From JBFMAE01 sp040756085 (GTDB taxonomy: Bacteria > Desulfobacterota > BSN033 > UBA1163), in assembly GCA_040756085.1 (NCBI GenBank), contig JBFMAE010000062.1, positions 1-20,117 of the forward strand: DNA of 20,117 bases. Reading direction: 5' to 3'. Position 1 is the first letter of the stretch; every line of letters starts with the position of its first letter. Of this stretch, positions 1 through 7,801 are shown piece after piece. Position numbers and translations under genes: made by a program. The notes under the pieces are model-generated. The model did no database searches. It had not been told where the DNA came from and saw nothing but the letters and a program-made list of their open reading frames with translations.

Positions 1-227
1 TTCATCTCTTGCACTTTCTACCGATTCCGGAGTCTCAATTTTCAATTAGAGTCTCATGTCCTTTTTTCTTAACGCTCATGTCTGGTCTCACGCCTTTAAT
101 GGTGTCAGGTTGTTCCCCCCCAGTTTGGAAGGTCAGCCAAAACCTTATAACCCTTCCTCAAATACTCATTAGCAACTCGCCCAACCTCTCTATCATGCTC
201 CACTTGACCCTTGTTAGACCTGGTCAT
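1..227 (-). pseudogene. Nuclease-like repeat gene, copy A (frameshifted, cut by window edge)
   Basis: This is a decayed copy of the small nuclease-like gene that is intact at 14664-14963. It starts at the ATG at 225-227 behind a GGAGG box and reads like the intact copy (MTRSNKGQVEHDREVGRVAN onward) up to the Leu-Pro-Asn-Trp of the middle segment. A run of seven C at 115-121 then adds one base and brings a stop. Near positions 45-50 a second extra base (GAAAATTGAG where the intact copies have a form one base shorter) breaks the Glu-x-Glu motif. The copy runs off the left edge. Two independent frameshifts argue for a true pseudogene, although both lie in homopolymers and could be read errors. 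Confidence 0.75.
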
Positions 228-345
228 GATAAGATACCTCCTTAATCCAATTTTACATCTGTTTTACGCTCCCTTTAATAATAAAGAGCCCGCCCTATTT
301 CCCTTTACCTTTTTCAAGCCGCAGAAGGTTTAGCCAGGAAAGCTA
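228..345 (-). repeat. Shared leader of nuclease-like copy A
   Basis: This block is nearly the same as 14964-15075 upstream of copy E. It carries the Shine-Dalgarno TAAGGAGGTAT, a TGTAAAATTGG stretch and, at about 309-342, a motif that reads on the minus strand Leu-Ala-Lys-Pro-Ser-Ala. That motif recurs at 2690-2772, 13318-13402 and 15041-15072. The remaining stretch to position about 527 has no gene I can support, apart from an open frame at 404-619 that overlaps the antitoxin gene in another frame. Confidence 0.6.
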
Positions 346-527
346 AAAATCGAATGTTAAATGGGTGACCCTGCAACTACTTATTGGTCTCCCCATTTTC
401 TTATTATGTTTTCGGAATCAGCTGGGACTCAGGATTGTTGAAATTGGGATGTTCAGCCAACCATTCTTTCAGATATTTGTCGGAAAGGTAATAAGGTTCT
501 GTCGGAAAGTTGAAGACTGTAAAACAG

Positions 528-833
528 TTATTGTCTGATTCGCCTTCTTCCAAATGGAATAGAAGTGGATACGGGGATTCCTCGTCTGTCAAGCTCCATC
601 TGAAAATCCCAGTAATCAAGACCGGCTATTTCTGCAGCTTTTCTAAAAGGGACACCTTCCTGAAGCTTTTTAACGGCCTGATCTATCTTTTCTCCAGTAA
701 TTGCCTTTTTGATAAGATGCCTTATGACAGTTGATCGGTCTTCAGCCATCTTCTCTGCAAATTCGTCAATGGTCTTTAACACCTCTTTATCAAGCATGAC
801 ATTGGTTCTAATTAATTCTTTAGCCTTTAACAT
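528..833 (-). CDS. UPF0175-type antitoxin of a PIN toxin pair
   Basis: A 101-residue predicted antitoxin. Residues 1-45 look like a ribbon-helix-helix segment (AEDRSTVIRHLIKKAI is typical). Residues 60-90 carry a small helix-turn-helix of UPF0175 type (FRKAAEIAGLDYWDFQMEL, then RRGIPVS). Such proteins usually bind their own promoter and neutralise a PIN-domain toxin. I chose the ATG at 831-833, which overlaps the end of the toxin gene by 14 bases, so translation is probably coupled. The order is toxin first and antitoxin second, the reverse of the usual order. After GIPVS the tail turns basic (FGRRRIRQ), whereas family members usually end in an acidic stretch. Another frame at this point reads LFHLEEGESDNN, so a frameshift near position 555-570 is possible. 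Confidence 0.75.
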   Translation of the reverse strand: MLKAKELIRTNVMLDKEVLKTIDEFAEKMAEDRSTVIRHLIKKAITGEKIDQAVKKLQEGVPFRKAAEIAGLDYWDFQMELDRRGIPVSTSIPFGRRRIRQ

Positions 834-1341
834 GTTTCTTCCCCTCCATGAGGTAAAGTTCCGCAAGGGCAGAGCTTACCCTATTTTCAACAACTAATCC
901 CCTGACAAAATTCTCAACTTCTTGAATATTCATGACTTTTTCTTTCAACGCTTCCATTAAAAGGTCAGGAGTTGCCATAACACGAAACCCTAATCCCATT
1001 GCGATCTTACCGAGACCATCATCATTAGTCAAAACCTCTTTTGCCTTCACATTGAATGCCAATGCAAGAACCCCCTCATCACCTTTGCTAAGATTCCTAC
1101 TTATCTGGCTTCTCAAGGCTCTTATGAAAGTACTCTTGGCACCAACAATCTCCATTCCGTAATTCTTTATGAAGCCCTTGATAACCATTGCATCGGAAAT
1201 CCCCTTTTCTTCCCCCTTGATAACCGCCTCCTCGTAAACCTCGTGTGGTAAAACGACATTCTTCCTTAACTTAGGAAGAAGCTCAAGATAGCTTATTCTG
1301 GCCAGAGAAATCAATGTTGAGGTATCAATGACTGTTTTCAC
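820..1341 (-). CDS. PIN-domain toxin (DUF3368-like)
   Basis: A 173-residue PIN-fold protein, predicted Mg2+-dependent RNase toxin. Conserved acidic positions are visible: Asp6 in the first strand (VIDTSTLI), Glu34/Glu37 (PHEVYEEAV), the SKGDEGVLALA segment, and LTNDDGLGK near the end of the fold. The length and the late LTNDD motif resemble DUF3368 proteins, which usually pair with UPF0175 antitoxins, as the neighbour here does. The start is a GTG at 1339-1341. No strong ribosome-binding site precedes it, only an AT-rich stretch that could hold a promoter. The gene is followed directly by its presumed antitoxin at 528-833. Confidence 0.82.
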   Translation of the reverse strand: MKTVIDTSTLISLARISYLELLPKLRKNVVLPHEVYEEAVIKGEEKGISDAMVIKGFIKNYGMEIVGAKSTFIRALRSQISRNLSKGDEGVLALAFNVKAKEVLTNDDGLGKIAMGLGFRVMATPDLLMEALKEKVMNIQEVENFVRGLVVENRVSSALAELYLMEGKKHVKG

Positions 1342-1382
1342 TGTGATATTATTTTATAATATTTTAGGTGTATATACAAGCT

Positions 1383-1520
1383 TTAAATGAAGCTGACCAG
1401 CCATAAGACTCTCTCGATATTTAACCGTAACAAAGCTCCTGTACCCCGTGGGCCGAAAAGAAAAAATGACCGGTCCGGACAGCGAAGAAGTCGGGGGATG
1501 AAAGTCTCTTTCTCTCCCAT
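1383..1520 (-). pseudogene. ATPase 5' stub (nuclease/ATPase repeat, copy B)
   Basis: The first 28 codons match the start of the ATPase fragment at 14229-14444: MGEKETFIPRLLRC, then RSFFLFGPRGTG, the beginning of a Walker A loop. Right after GPRGTG, where Lys-Ser/Thr should follow, the sequence changes to unrelated residues (ALLRLNIERV) and stops at position 45. The P-loop is therefore broken and the rest of the gene is missing. It lies downstream of nuclease-like copy B with the same spacing and orientation as the 14.2-15.0 kb pair, so the two genes moved as one unit. The family appears to be the AAA_14/DUF4143 type, judged from the N-terminal motif only. Confidence 0.7.
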
Positions 1521-1529
1521 GAATCAATC

Positions 1530-1567
1530 TTACATCAAATTTGTAAAAATGCAATGTATTCTTACAT
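1530..1567 (-). promoter_or_regulatory. Paired palindromes upstream of the ATPase stub (copy B)
   Basis: Two inverted repeats with TTACA/TGTAA half sites: 1530-1546 (TTACA, seven-base spacer, TGTAA) and 1554-1567 (ATGTA, four-base spacer, TACAT). They lie 10-47 bases upstream of the ATPase start. The same pair is kept base for base at 14454-14491 although the flanking genes have decayed. An operator or promoter is plausible; no binding protein can be named. Confidence 0.45.
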
Positions 1568-1920
1568 CATGGATGGAAGCCTGGCACAAGAGGAAAGGGA
1601 CGTCCATGCAGGACTTGCCCGATATTATTGCATCGTTTGGCAAGCTTAACGGTAAAACGAAGCATGGCATCTGCCCCGTTGCTCACCCTTTTCTGCTTTT
1701 TATCTCTTGCACTTTCTACCGATTCCGGAGTCTCAATCTCGATCAACGTTTCATGGCCTTTCTTTCGGGCTCTCAAATCAGGCCTCAAACCCTTAATCGT
1801 TTCAGGTTGCTCCCAGCCGGGAAGATCAGCTAAAACCGTATAACCCTTCCTCAAATACTCATTAGCAACCCGCCCAACCTCTCTATCATGCTCCACTTGA
1901 CCCTTGTTAGACCTGTTCAT
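1567..1920 (-). pseudogene. Nuclease-like repeat gene, copy B (3' end replaced by a deletion)
   Basis: An open frame of 117 residues. The first 76 or so residues match the intact copy E closely, including the PD-(D/E)XK-like core RPDLRARKKGHETLIEIET and the following PESVESARDKKQK. After that the C-terminal basic helix of copy E (KQWSAKSEHRHFRR) is absent. The frame instead runs into what is noncoding DNA in copy E: an internal deletion of roughly 150-200 bases joins CCGTTGCT to the CTTTTCTGC side. The start ATG at 1918-1920 has a strong AAGGAGG box and lies 18 bases after the HepT stop, so it may be co-transcribed with mntA-hepT. It may still make a protein with an altered tail. Confidence 0.7.
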
Positions 1921-1938
1921 GATAAGATACCTCCTTTT

Positions 1939-2283
1939 CTATCCTTCCATCTCCCTTAGCATCTTTTGGATGACTGGTTTCATTTCAGGCAGTCTTTCTT
2001 TGATAACTTCCCAAACGATCGAATAGTCGATGCCAAAATAGAAGTGGGCAATCTTATCTCTCATCCCTGCCATGTCAGTCCAAGGCAATTCTCTATACTT
2101 TTGTCTAATCTGTCTTGGAATATTCTTGGCGGCTTCGCCTATTATCTCGAGCTTTCTTACTACCGCACTTTTGGTCTTATCATCTTCCATAAATTTCTCA
2201 AAGTCCATACTCCCTATGAATTCGTTGATTTTTTCCAGGCAATCTAATATGTCTTTCACGAAAAGCTTATGATTTCGCTTCAT
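1939..2283 (-). CDS. hepT: HepT-like HEPN ribonuclease toxin (DUF86)
   Basis: A 114-residue HEPN protein. The catalytic R-x4-H-x-Y motif is present as Arg75-DKIA-His80-F-Tyr82. In this family the motif forms the RNase active site of a dimer, and the Tyr is the residue the partner nucleotidyltransferase modifies with AMP. The all-helical layout, the EAAKNIP segment and the length are normal for DUF86. Its ATG overlaps the stop of the upstream mntA-like gene in an ATGA, so the two are translationally coupled. It ends in TAG. Confidence 0.9.
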   Translation of the reverse strand: MKRNHKLFVKDILDCLEKINEFIGSMDFEKFMEDDKTKSAVVRKLEIIGEAAKNIPRQIRQKYRELPWTDMAGMRDKIAHFYFGIDYSIVWEVIKERLPEMKPVIQKMLREMEG

Positions 2284-2573
2284 ATATATAGCACCTCGCC
2301 TAAGATTGTATTCTTTAATTCTGGTCGAATGGCTTTTTTGCTTACAAGATCAACCTTCTTCTTTAAGAGCCTAGAAAGATATCTTTCCAGATTGATGAAT
2401 TTGAGTAGGTCCGGAATTTTCTCAAAATCCACAAGGATATCTATATCGCTCCGTTTCTTCTCCTCGCCTCTAACAATAGAGCCAAAAACTCCGATTTCCA
2501 CCACGGAATACTTTCGATATAGGTCTTCCTTATGCGCCTTTAATATTTCATTGATACCTTTTAAAGAGTTCAT
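2280..2573 (-). CDS. mntA: MntA-like nucleotidyltransferase antitoxin
   Basis: A 97-residue minimal nucleotidyltransferase. It has the GVFGSIVRGE loop at residues 28-37 (family consensus GSFxRGE-like), the two metal-binding aspartates in SDIDILVDF (Asp43, Asp45) and a later KKKVDLV carrying the third acidic position. In MntA/HepT pairs this enzyme inactivates the HEPN toxin by adding AMP to it. I chose the ATG at 2571-2573 because AAGGAACAAGAG precedes it; an in-frame TTG six codons upstream is a weaker option. It overlaps hepT by four bases. Confidence 0.9.
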   Translation of the reverse strand: MNSLKGINEILKAHKEDLYRKYSVVEIGVFGSIVRGEEKKRSDIDILVDFEKIPDLLKFINLERYLSRLLKKKVDLVSKKAIRPELKNTILGEVLYI

Positions 2574-2659
2574 CTCTTGTTCCTTTCCCAACCAAAAATA
2601 GGCTGCCTTTAAATCTCCCTTTTAACTCATTTATGTTACCATTTTAAAATCGCAAATCA

Positions 2660-2772
2660 TTATTTGGCTTCCAGTTTATCCCACGCCTCTAATACGAGGC
2701 CTCGGGTGCGGTATTCGCCGAACTGCTTCCCCTCCTTTTTTGAGGACGCAGAAGGTTTCACAGGGGGAAATC
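2660..2772 (-). repeat. Upstream boundary repeat with an open coding tail
   Basis: On the minus strand, 2660-2761 reads as a 33-codon frame: VKPSASSKKEG, then KQFGEYRTRGLVLEAWDKLE, then stop. The GEYRTRxLV part recurs at 13318-13402, and the Lys-Pro-Ser-Ala part also recurs at about 309-342 and 15041-15072. It looks like the 3' end of a lost protein-coding gene that has been copied to the upstream flank of several modules. The gap 2592-2810 has nothing else I can support. Confidence 0.5.
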
Positions 2773-2810
2773 TGATTTTTATGAATTTATGGACGCCCTC
2801 CTTGCTCCAA

Positions 2811-3671
2811 CTAAAGTGTATAGTTTAGCTTTGACCCCAAACCTCGCCGTTGAAAGAAGAGAAGGTCAAGATAGTATGACTCGCTTCCTATTTGAAGCCT
2901 TTTCTGGCGAGCGACAAATGTGAAACCATAGCCCAATTCCAGGAGGAAATCGGTCATGTGTTGAATCAGTGCATTTTCCAGGTCACGCTCTGAGATAGGT
3001 TCTGGAAGACCAAGGAATTCAAGCACATATGGATCTTTTATTGCTTCCTCTGCCGTAATACGATCTCCAGAGCTTTCCGTTTTTTTAAGCATATCGCCTT
3101 TCTTTTTAGAAAGGGCAACCCTTTCATAGAGCATAGAGTTGATCTGCCGATCAAGTTGCCGAACCGACCACCCAGCCCTTATGTCCCCTTCCTCATAAAA
3201 ATCGCGTTTATCTTTGTCTTCTAATGCCATAAGACGGACATAGTGAGACCATGGAAGAGAGAAGGTTTTAGATGATTCAAAAGTGAATTCTCCAGACAAT
3301 GTCTGTATTTTTCCATGTGGTAATGGAGGTGGAGATTTCGCAGACAGTGTCTGCGAAATTGGCCAATTTATATAAAACAGCCTCATCTGTTCGATATTAC
3401 GCTCTGAAAATCCACGGCCAAACTGGGCGGTCAGATCCTTCGAGAGTCTTTTCAACAACTCCCTTCCGTATTCTGCTCTTCTTTCTCCTTTTTGCTCAAA
3501 CTCAACAATCCTCCTCCCTATCTCCCAATAGGTCACAGTGAGAATGGTATTAATCGAACGGGCTGTTGTATGTCGAGCCTGCTCTAACAATTGACTGATG
3601 TCAGTCAAAAGTCCTTTGTATTCCATGTCTGGCCTGGTTGTTGTCATAACCGTTTCAGAAGTCTTCTTCAT
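2811..3671 (-). CDS. DUF1016 (YhcG-like) protein with the nuclease core truncated
   Basis: A 286-residue protein. Residues 20-110 are the DUF1016 N-terminal domain (TYWEIGRRIVEFEQKGERRA, GRGFSERNIEQMRLFY). After a low-complexity segment the domain resumes (PLSWSHYVRL-like LPWSHYVRLM), followed by the start of a PD-(D/E)XK domain (ERDLENALIQHM, ARQKRLQIGSESYYLDLLFF). The usual continuation after YYLDLLFF carries the E-x-K residues. Here it is replaced by QRRGLGSKLNYTL and a stop, so the catalytic half is missing and nuclease activity is unlikely. The start ATG overlaps the end of the helicase gene by 17 bases, so it is the last gene of the radC-helicase operon. An internal palindrome is described separately. 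Confidence 0.82.
   Translation of the reverse strand: MKKTSETVMTTTRPDMEYKGLLTDISQLLEQARHTTARSINTILTVTYWEIGRRIVEFEQKGERRAEYGRELLKRLSKDLTAQFGRGFSERNIEQMRLFYINWPISQTLSAKSPPPLPHGKIQTLSGEFTFESSKTFSLPWSHYVRLMALEDKDKRDFYEEGDIRAGWSVRQLDRQINSMLYERVALSKKKGDMLKKTESSGDRITAEEAIKDPYVLEFLGLPEPISERDLENALIQHMTDFLLELGYGFTFVARQKRLQIGSESYYLDLLFFQRRGLGSKLNYTL
3335..3359. repeat. 25-bp perfect palindrome inside the DUF1016 gene
   Basis: The arms ATTTCGCAGACA and TGTCTGCGAAAT are exact inverse complements (12 bases each) around a single G. A second, shorter palindrome with the same core (CAGACA, one base, TGTCTG) lies 36 bases away at 3293-3305. Both encode the peptide QTLS on the minus strand, giving a duplicated QTLSAKS/QTLSGEF in the variable linker of the protein. 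Confidence 0.7.
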
Positions 3672-6537
3672 GCTTCTCTCCAGCCAATTTTATTACTCCT
3701 TGACGGTCACAGTAAACCCGCAGGTCACATTCCTTGCAGACCTTATGCTCAGGAGGCTTTTGTATCGAGAAATTCTTATTTTGAATTTGTGATACCACCT
3801 TATCAAAATGTGTTCCGGCTTCATCAACAACCTCACGGTCATAGGGAAAAATCATAAGGGCATCTTCCTTTTTAGGTTCACCTGTCCAATACACCATAAG
3901 CCTTTCAGGAAGTTTTTCATCTCTTGTTTCAAGAATATGGGCGTAAGTGCAAAGTTGTCGGTAATAAGAAAATATAAGATCGTCACTTTCGGCGGGTCGC
4001 AGTTGAGACTTAAAATCCAAAAGCTCAAGCTTTCCATCTCCCCCCAACAGAAGGTCAACTTTCCCTATCAGAATGTAATTTTCTTTTTCAACAGAGACAT
4101 CCACTTCAGTTTCAATGATCCTATTGAACTCTGATCGGTTCTGGTTGAAGTAGTTCATCACCTGGATAAACGCTTCTTCCCGCTGTTTTGGACCTATTGG
4201 CCTGAGCCCTCTTTTAAGAAGATTTTGGTAATTGAGATGGAATATTTCTTGAATTTGAGATTGATCAAGTTTGTCTGCCTTCCCATCCATTGCCCATCGG
4301 TGTATATCTTCAATGGTTTGGTGCACTAAGGCTCCGAAGAAGAATTCCGCAAATCTCGATGGGGTGTATTCAAGGTATCGGAAGAACTGGTATTGTCTCG
4401 GACAGGTTTCATAAACTTTTAAATCGCTGGTAAAACTAAAAGTCTTTTTTAGAACCATCCTGCTCCGTAATCGAAAGAACAGAGACTTGAGTATATCCTG
4501 TTCTACATACGGCAATTGAGGAAGTCCTTGCCATATTGGATTAAAGTAGGATTTTGGCTGCTCTGTTGTTGTCAAAACGAGGATTTTTTCAGCCCGTGAG
4601 AAAGCTACATAATGTAAGCGCATTCGATCAAAGCCAGTAATACGGTCCTCCGGCTCGAACTGGCCGCGAGAATAGAATCGGCCAAGCGTTCTATCAATGT
4701 CCTTGGGTGAAGAAAGTTGGACCGCAAGGGAACCCACGACCACAACTGGAAATTCTAATCCCTTGGCTTGATGAATGGTCATTATCTGAATATAACCCTT
4801 TGGAAAAGGTTGGTCTGGATCTTCGTATTCATTGATTCCCCCTTCATAAAGAAGTCTGAGGAAACTATGGAAAAAATGGAATCTAAGGGGCTCACGATTT
4901 CTTGCCGTGATAACGGTGTAATGATAATAATTTTGAAAGACGCTTAAAAGCTGTGAAAAAATCGCAAGGTTGCGCGCTCTATTTTCATTCTTGATAAATT
5001 TTGAGAAAGGTTCACGGGCGATAAATTGGTAAAAATAATCGCTCAAACGCCTGTCAAGCGTATCCCCTGGACCGAGTTCTGAAATCTCAATAGTGAACTT
5101 TTGAAGGCAATCTGCAAGAGGGTGGGGGTGGGGATAATTTTGGCCCAGCGCTTTAATACATTCGTCTACATAGTTTGCTAATTCCTGGAGACTTCTCCCC
5201 GAAATCTCACCTCTTAACCTCCCGTAGTATCCTAACATCACAGCAAAACAAGCCACCATATATTCGATTTCTTCATTCTCAAAATAGGCACGAGCGCGAG
5301 GGCAAAAAGCAGGGATTCCTTTAGCCTCAAGGGCCTTTATATACTCTCCACTGTGTTCTAATCGGACGCTATGGAGAAGCAAAGCCACCTGACTCTCATC
5401 CTCAATAACCCTATGTAATTTGAGAAAGGCAATCAGGTCAGCGAAACGTGTTGCTTCATCCCTTCTGTTCTCTCCCCATATTGCAAATACGGCTGGGTAT
5501 TCAGTAAATTTCCCTTCAGGATCTGGTATGATCGATTTGTTGTAGCGAAAAGCATCTCTTTTTGATCCAGCGCTCCAATCCCAGGAATTCATAAACTTGT
5601 CGTATGCGGTCACTATCTTAGAATGTGAACGATAATTTACGGACAATGTTATTGTTCGGCAGGTTTTAAAATGGTGGGGAAATTCCAGAATATTTCGGAC
5701 AGTAGCTCCCCGAAAGCGGTAGAGAGACTGATCTTCATCTCCAACTACACAAATATTATTGCCATTTCTGGCGAGTTTAAGAAGCAATTGTTCCTGGACA
5801 AAGTTTGTATCTTGATATTCATCAACCATAACATAGCGTATTCTTCCAGCAAGGGCACTTCCTGCCTCTGAATCTTCGAGAAGTTCTAGGAATAATTTCT
5901 GAAGATGTGCGAAATCAATCCGGTTTGTGTCAAAGAGTTTGTTCTCATAAGTTTGATAAGCTTTTTCAATAGCTTGAATAAAAAGGTCGTCAAATCCGGC
6001 TAATTTTATAGGATCAATCAATTCTTCCGTAATTTTATTGAAGTAATTCCTTACTCCTTCGATTGCTCCCCATCGAGAAGTCCAACGGGATAGGTATTTC
6101 CCATTCTCTTCCTGACCCACGATTTCATCAAAATAATCGAAGATGAAAAGAAGTTGTTTAAGATCGTCCAGAACTTCATAATTATTTCCAAGAGGGGTGC
6201 GATGTCGAAAGCGTAAAATAAAGTCATTGCATATTCCATGAATGGTACCAACAAGCAGATCCGACATATTACCTTGATAGGCGAGTTTTTTTGCTGTGAG
6301 GGAAAGGCGATCCCTCAGTTCAAAGGCCGCTTTCTCCGTAAATGTGCAAAGAAGAATTTCTCTGGGTTGTGTAAGCCCTTGAAGCAAGATATTCAGAACC
6401 CTTACTACCAGAACCAACGTCTTCCCGGAACCGGGGCCAGCGATAACACGCAGAGGACCCTCAGTATAGCTGACAACTTCACGTTGGGTTTGATTGAGTT
6501 CAGGGAACTCACGGAGAATCAGATCAGCGATAGCCAT
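3655..6537 (-). CDS. UvrD-family helicase fused to an Fe-S PD-(D/E)XK nuclease
   Basis: A 960-residue superfamily 1A DNA helicase. Walker A AGPGSGKT is at residues 33-40 and Walker B DEYQD at 239-243, followed by GDEDQSLYRFRGA (motif III), IMTIHQAKGLEF (motif V) and LHYVAFSRAEK (motif VI). From about residue 705 a Cas4/AddB-like nuclease domain follows: GKVDLLL with Asp828 and LLDFKSQ with Asp841 and Lys843. Cys712 together with Cys934, Cys937 and Cys943 are spaced like the four ligands of the 4Fe-4S cluster in AddB-type nucleases. This suggests a one-protein end-processing or defence helicase-nuclease. The start ATG shares one base with the radC-like stop (TAATG), with AAGGA upstream. It overlaps the DUF1016 gene at its end. 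All motifs look intact. Confidence 0.92.
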   Translation of the reverse strand: MAIADLILREFPELNQTQREVVSYTEGPLRVIAGPGSGKTLVLVVRVLNILLQGLTQPREILLCTFTEKAAFELRDRLSLTAKKLAYQGNMSDLLVGTIHGICNDFILRFRHRTPLGNNYEVLDDLKQLLFIFDYFDEIVGQEENGKYLSRWTSRWGAIEGVRNYFNKITEELIDPIKLAGFDDLFIQAIEKAYQTYENKLFDTNRIDFAHLQKLFLELLEDSEAGSALAGRIRYVMVDEYQDTNFVQEQLLLKLARNGNNICVVGDEDQSLYRFRGATVRNILEFPHHFKTCRTITLSVNYRSHSKIVTAYDKFMNSWDWSAGSKRDAFRYNKSIIPDPEGKFTEYPAVFAIWGENRRDEATRFADLIAFLKLHRVIEDESQVALLLHSVRLEHSGEYIKALEAKGIPAFCPRARAYFENEEIEYMVACFAVMLGYYGRLRGEISGRSLQELANYVDECIKALGQNYPHPHPLADCLQKFTIEISELGPGDTLDRRLSDYFYQFIAREPFSKFIKNENRARNLAIFSQLLSVFQNYYHYTVITARNREPLRFHFFHSFLRLLYEGGINEYEDPDQPFPKGYIQIMTIHQAKGLEFPVVVVGSLAVQLSSPKDIDRTLGRFYSRGQFEPEDRITGFDRMRLHYVAFSRAEKILVLTTTEQPKSYFNPIWQGLPQLPYVEQDILKSLFFRLRSRMVLKKTFSFTSDLKVYETCPRQYQFFRYLEYTPSRFAEFFFGALVHQTIEDIHRWAMDGKADKLDQSQIQEIFHLNYQNLLKRGLRPIGPKQREEAFIQVMNYFNQNRSEFNRIIETEVDVSVEKENYILIGKVDLLLGGDGKLELLDFKSQLRPAESDDLIFSYYRQLCTYAHILETRDEKLPERLMVYWTGEPKKEDALMIFPYDREVVDEAGTHFDKVVSQIQNKNFSIQKPPEHKVCKECDLRVYCDRQGVIKLAGEKHEEDF

Positions 6538-7256
6538 TAAAGGAGTCCTTCTTTTCTAAAACTGAACACCTCATCTTTAGAAACAATGATATGGTCTAAG
6601 ATATTTATGTTAAGTGTTTTTGCTGCAAGGATAAGAGCCCGGGTGATGGTTTTGTCTTGATCTGATGGTTTGATATTTCCATCGGGATGGTTGTGAGCAA
6701 ATACTAAGATTGAGGTCCTTTTTTTAAGCGCTGACTCCATCACTTTACGGGGATAAACAGTGGCTCGATCTATGGTGCCCTCGGTTAATGTTTCAAGATC
6801 GATTACTCTGTAGCGATTATCAAGGTGGAGGACTTTAAATATTTCATTAGGCTGAGCACCTAACGCCGCCCTGCAATAATCGAAAAGGATCTTAGGATCT
6901 TCTAAGGAGATCGTCTCAGGTCCATTTTTTGTCATAGTTAGGTCGGTTTGGCTTTTCGGCTGGAGGTAGAGGGTAGCGGCTTCCCGAATGAATCTGATGG
7001 CCAAAGGGGCGACTTCACCAATGTCGGGGATTTCCCTTAGTTCCTCGAGTGGGGCATCAAGAACACCTCTGAAAGAACCGAATCTCTTTATTGCTTCTTT
7101 AGCGGGTATCTTAACATCTTTTCGGGGAATCGCTAAAGTGAGAAGGAACTCCACCGCTTCGTAATCCTGGAAGGAAGAGAGCCCTGCCTTTTTAAACCGC
7201 TCACGGAGGCGTTTTCTATGACCGAGATAATGGGGCTTTGTGGAATCAAACTCCAT
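6537..7256 (-). CDS. radC: RadC-like JAB/MPN domain protein
   Basis: A protein of 239 residues. The N-terminal part (HYLGHRKRLRERF, then YEAVEFLLTLAIPRKDVK and a helix-hairpin-helix-like LREIPDIGEVAP) is the usual RadC/UPF0758 N-domain. The C-terminal JAB domain carries the full metal-site motif: His188-x-His190-P-x-G-x3-P-S-x2-Asp201. The biochemical role of RadC proteins is unsettled; many lie in mobile islands. I chose the ATG at 7254-7256 because KPHYLGHRKRLRER begins near residue 7, as in relatives; an in-frame TTG lies eight codons upstream. It is the first gene of a three-gene operon with the helicase-nuclease and DUF1016 genes, with a likely promoter at 7356-7384. Confidence 0.88.
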   Translation of the reverse strand: MEFDSTKPHYLGHRKRLRERFKKAGLSSFQDYEAVEFLLTLAIPRKDVKIPAKEAIKRFGSFRGVLDAPLEELREIPDIGEVAPLAIRFIREAATLYLQPKSQTDLTMTKNGPETISLEDPKILFDYCRAALGAQPNEIFKVLHLDNRYRVIDLETLTEGTIDRATVYPRKVMESALKKRTSILVFAHNHPDGNIKPSDQDKTITRALILAAKTLNINILDHIIVSKDEVFSFRKEGLL

Positions 7257-7355
7257 ATAATCACTAAGGTAAATCTTCAAACAACAGTTTCTGCGTTAAC
7301 GATACCCAAAAAGTTTTCTTAAAACTCGGTAATCACCCCCCTGCGAAGTTATCTT

Positions 7356-7384
7356 AATATACCAAAAACCGAAAATTATAGCAA
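7356..7384 (-). promoter_or_regulatory. Sigma-70-type promoter of the radC-helicase operon
   Basis: On the minus strand TTGCTA (7379-7384) and TATATT (7356-7361) are 17 bases apart, and TGG before the -10 makes an extended -10 element. The expected transcript start is near 7349, giving a leader of about 90 bases before the RadC ATG. Predicted by eye only. Confidence 0.45.
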
Positions 7385-7801
7385 TTCACAAGATCCTTTA
7401 GGGGCTCTTTACTCTCTGAAAATTATTACCTTTTTGCTGCATTAAGAGAAGTCTCTTCCCTCTCCACATGTAGAAATGTGAGGAATCGCCTATTTTGCCT
7501 TGGCAACGGATGTTCACAATTGGTTCAGTGATTTAGAGGATTTCAACCAACTCCATTACAAACTCCGATGCTTTCCCCACTTTCTTGTATTCTACTCGGA
7601 GAGTCGAGTCTACGACTTCTAACGCTTCCACTTTTTCCGTAAGCTGCCCGTTTTCTTTTTGGAGCTTGGTCACCTGATCGGTGTCCCCCTATTTAGCAAT
7701 TCTGTCGAAGATGATTTCTTTACGTTATGATACACTCTCTCTTCCTTAATTTTTCACTATGGTGTATATTACAATCGCAAGCGAACAACGGGGGAACAAA
7801 A
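7385..7801. other. Gene-poor stretch with a coiled-coil coding relic
   Basis: No intact gene is visible. On the minus strand, 7533-7673 is open for 46 codons from a GTG (KLQKENGQLTEKVEALEV then an Arg/Glu/Lys-rich stretch), which looks like a short coiled coil. The same frame continues upstream (KEIIFDRIAK) across one TAG, so it is probably the end of a broken gene. I do not recognise the family. The rest is AT-rich and shows nothing I can support. Confidence 0.35.

Noticed and set aside
404..619. Minus-strand open frame of 71 codons as a separate gene
   Set aside because: It overlaps the antitoxin gene and has no ribosome-binding site. It is more useful as a sign of a possible frameshift in the antitoxin tail, so I did not list it as a gene.
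1387..1833. Plus-strand open frame of 148 codons containing MQDLPDIIASFGKLNG
   Set aside because: It runs antisense through the ATPase stub, the shared intergenic region and nuclease-like copy B. In copy E the same plus-strand segment is broken by stops and shows no constraint.
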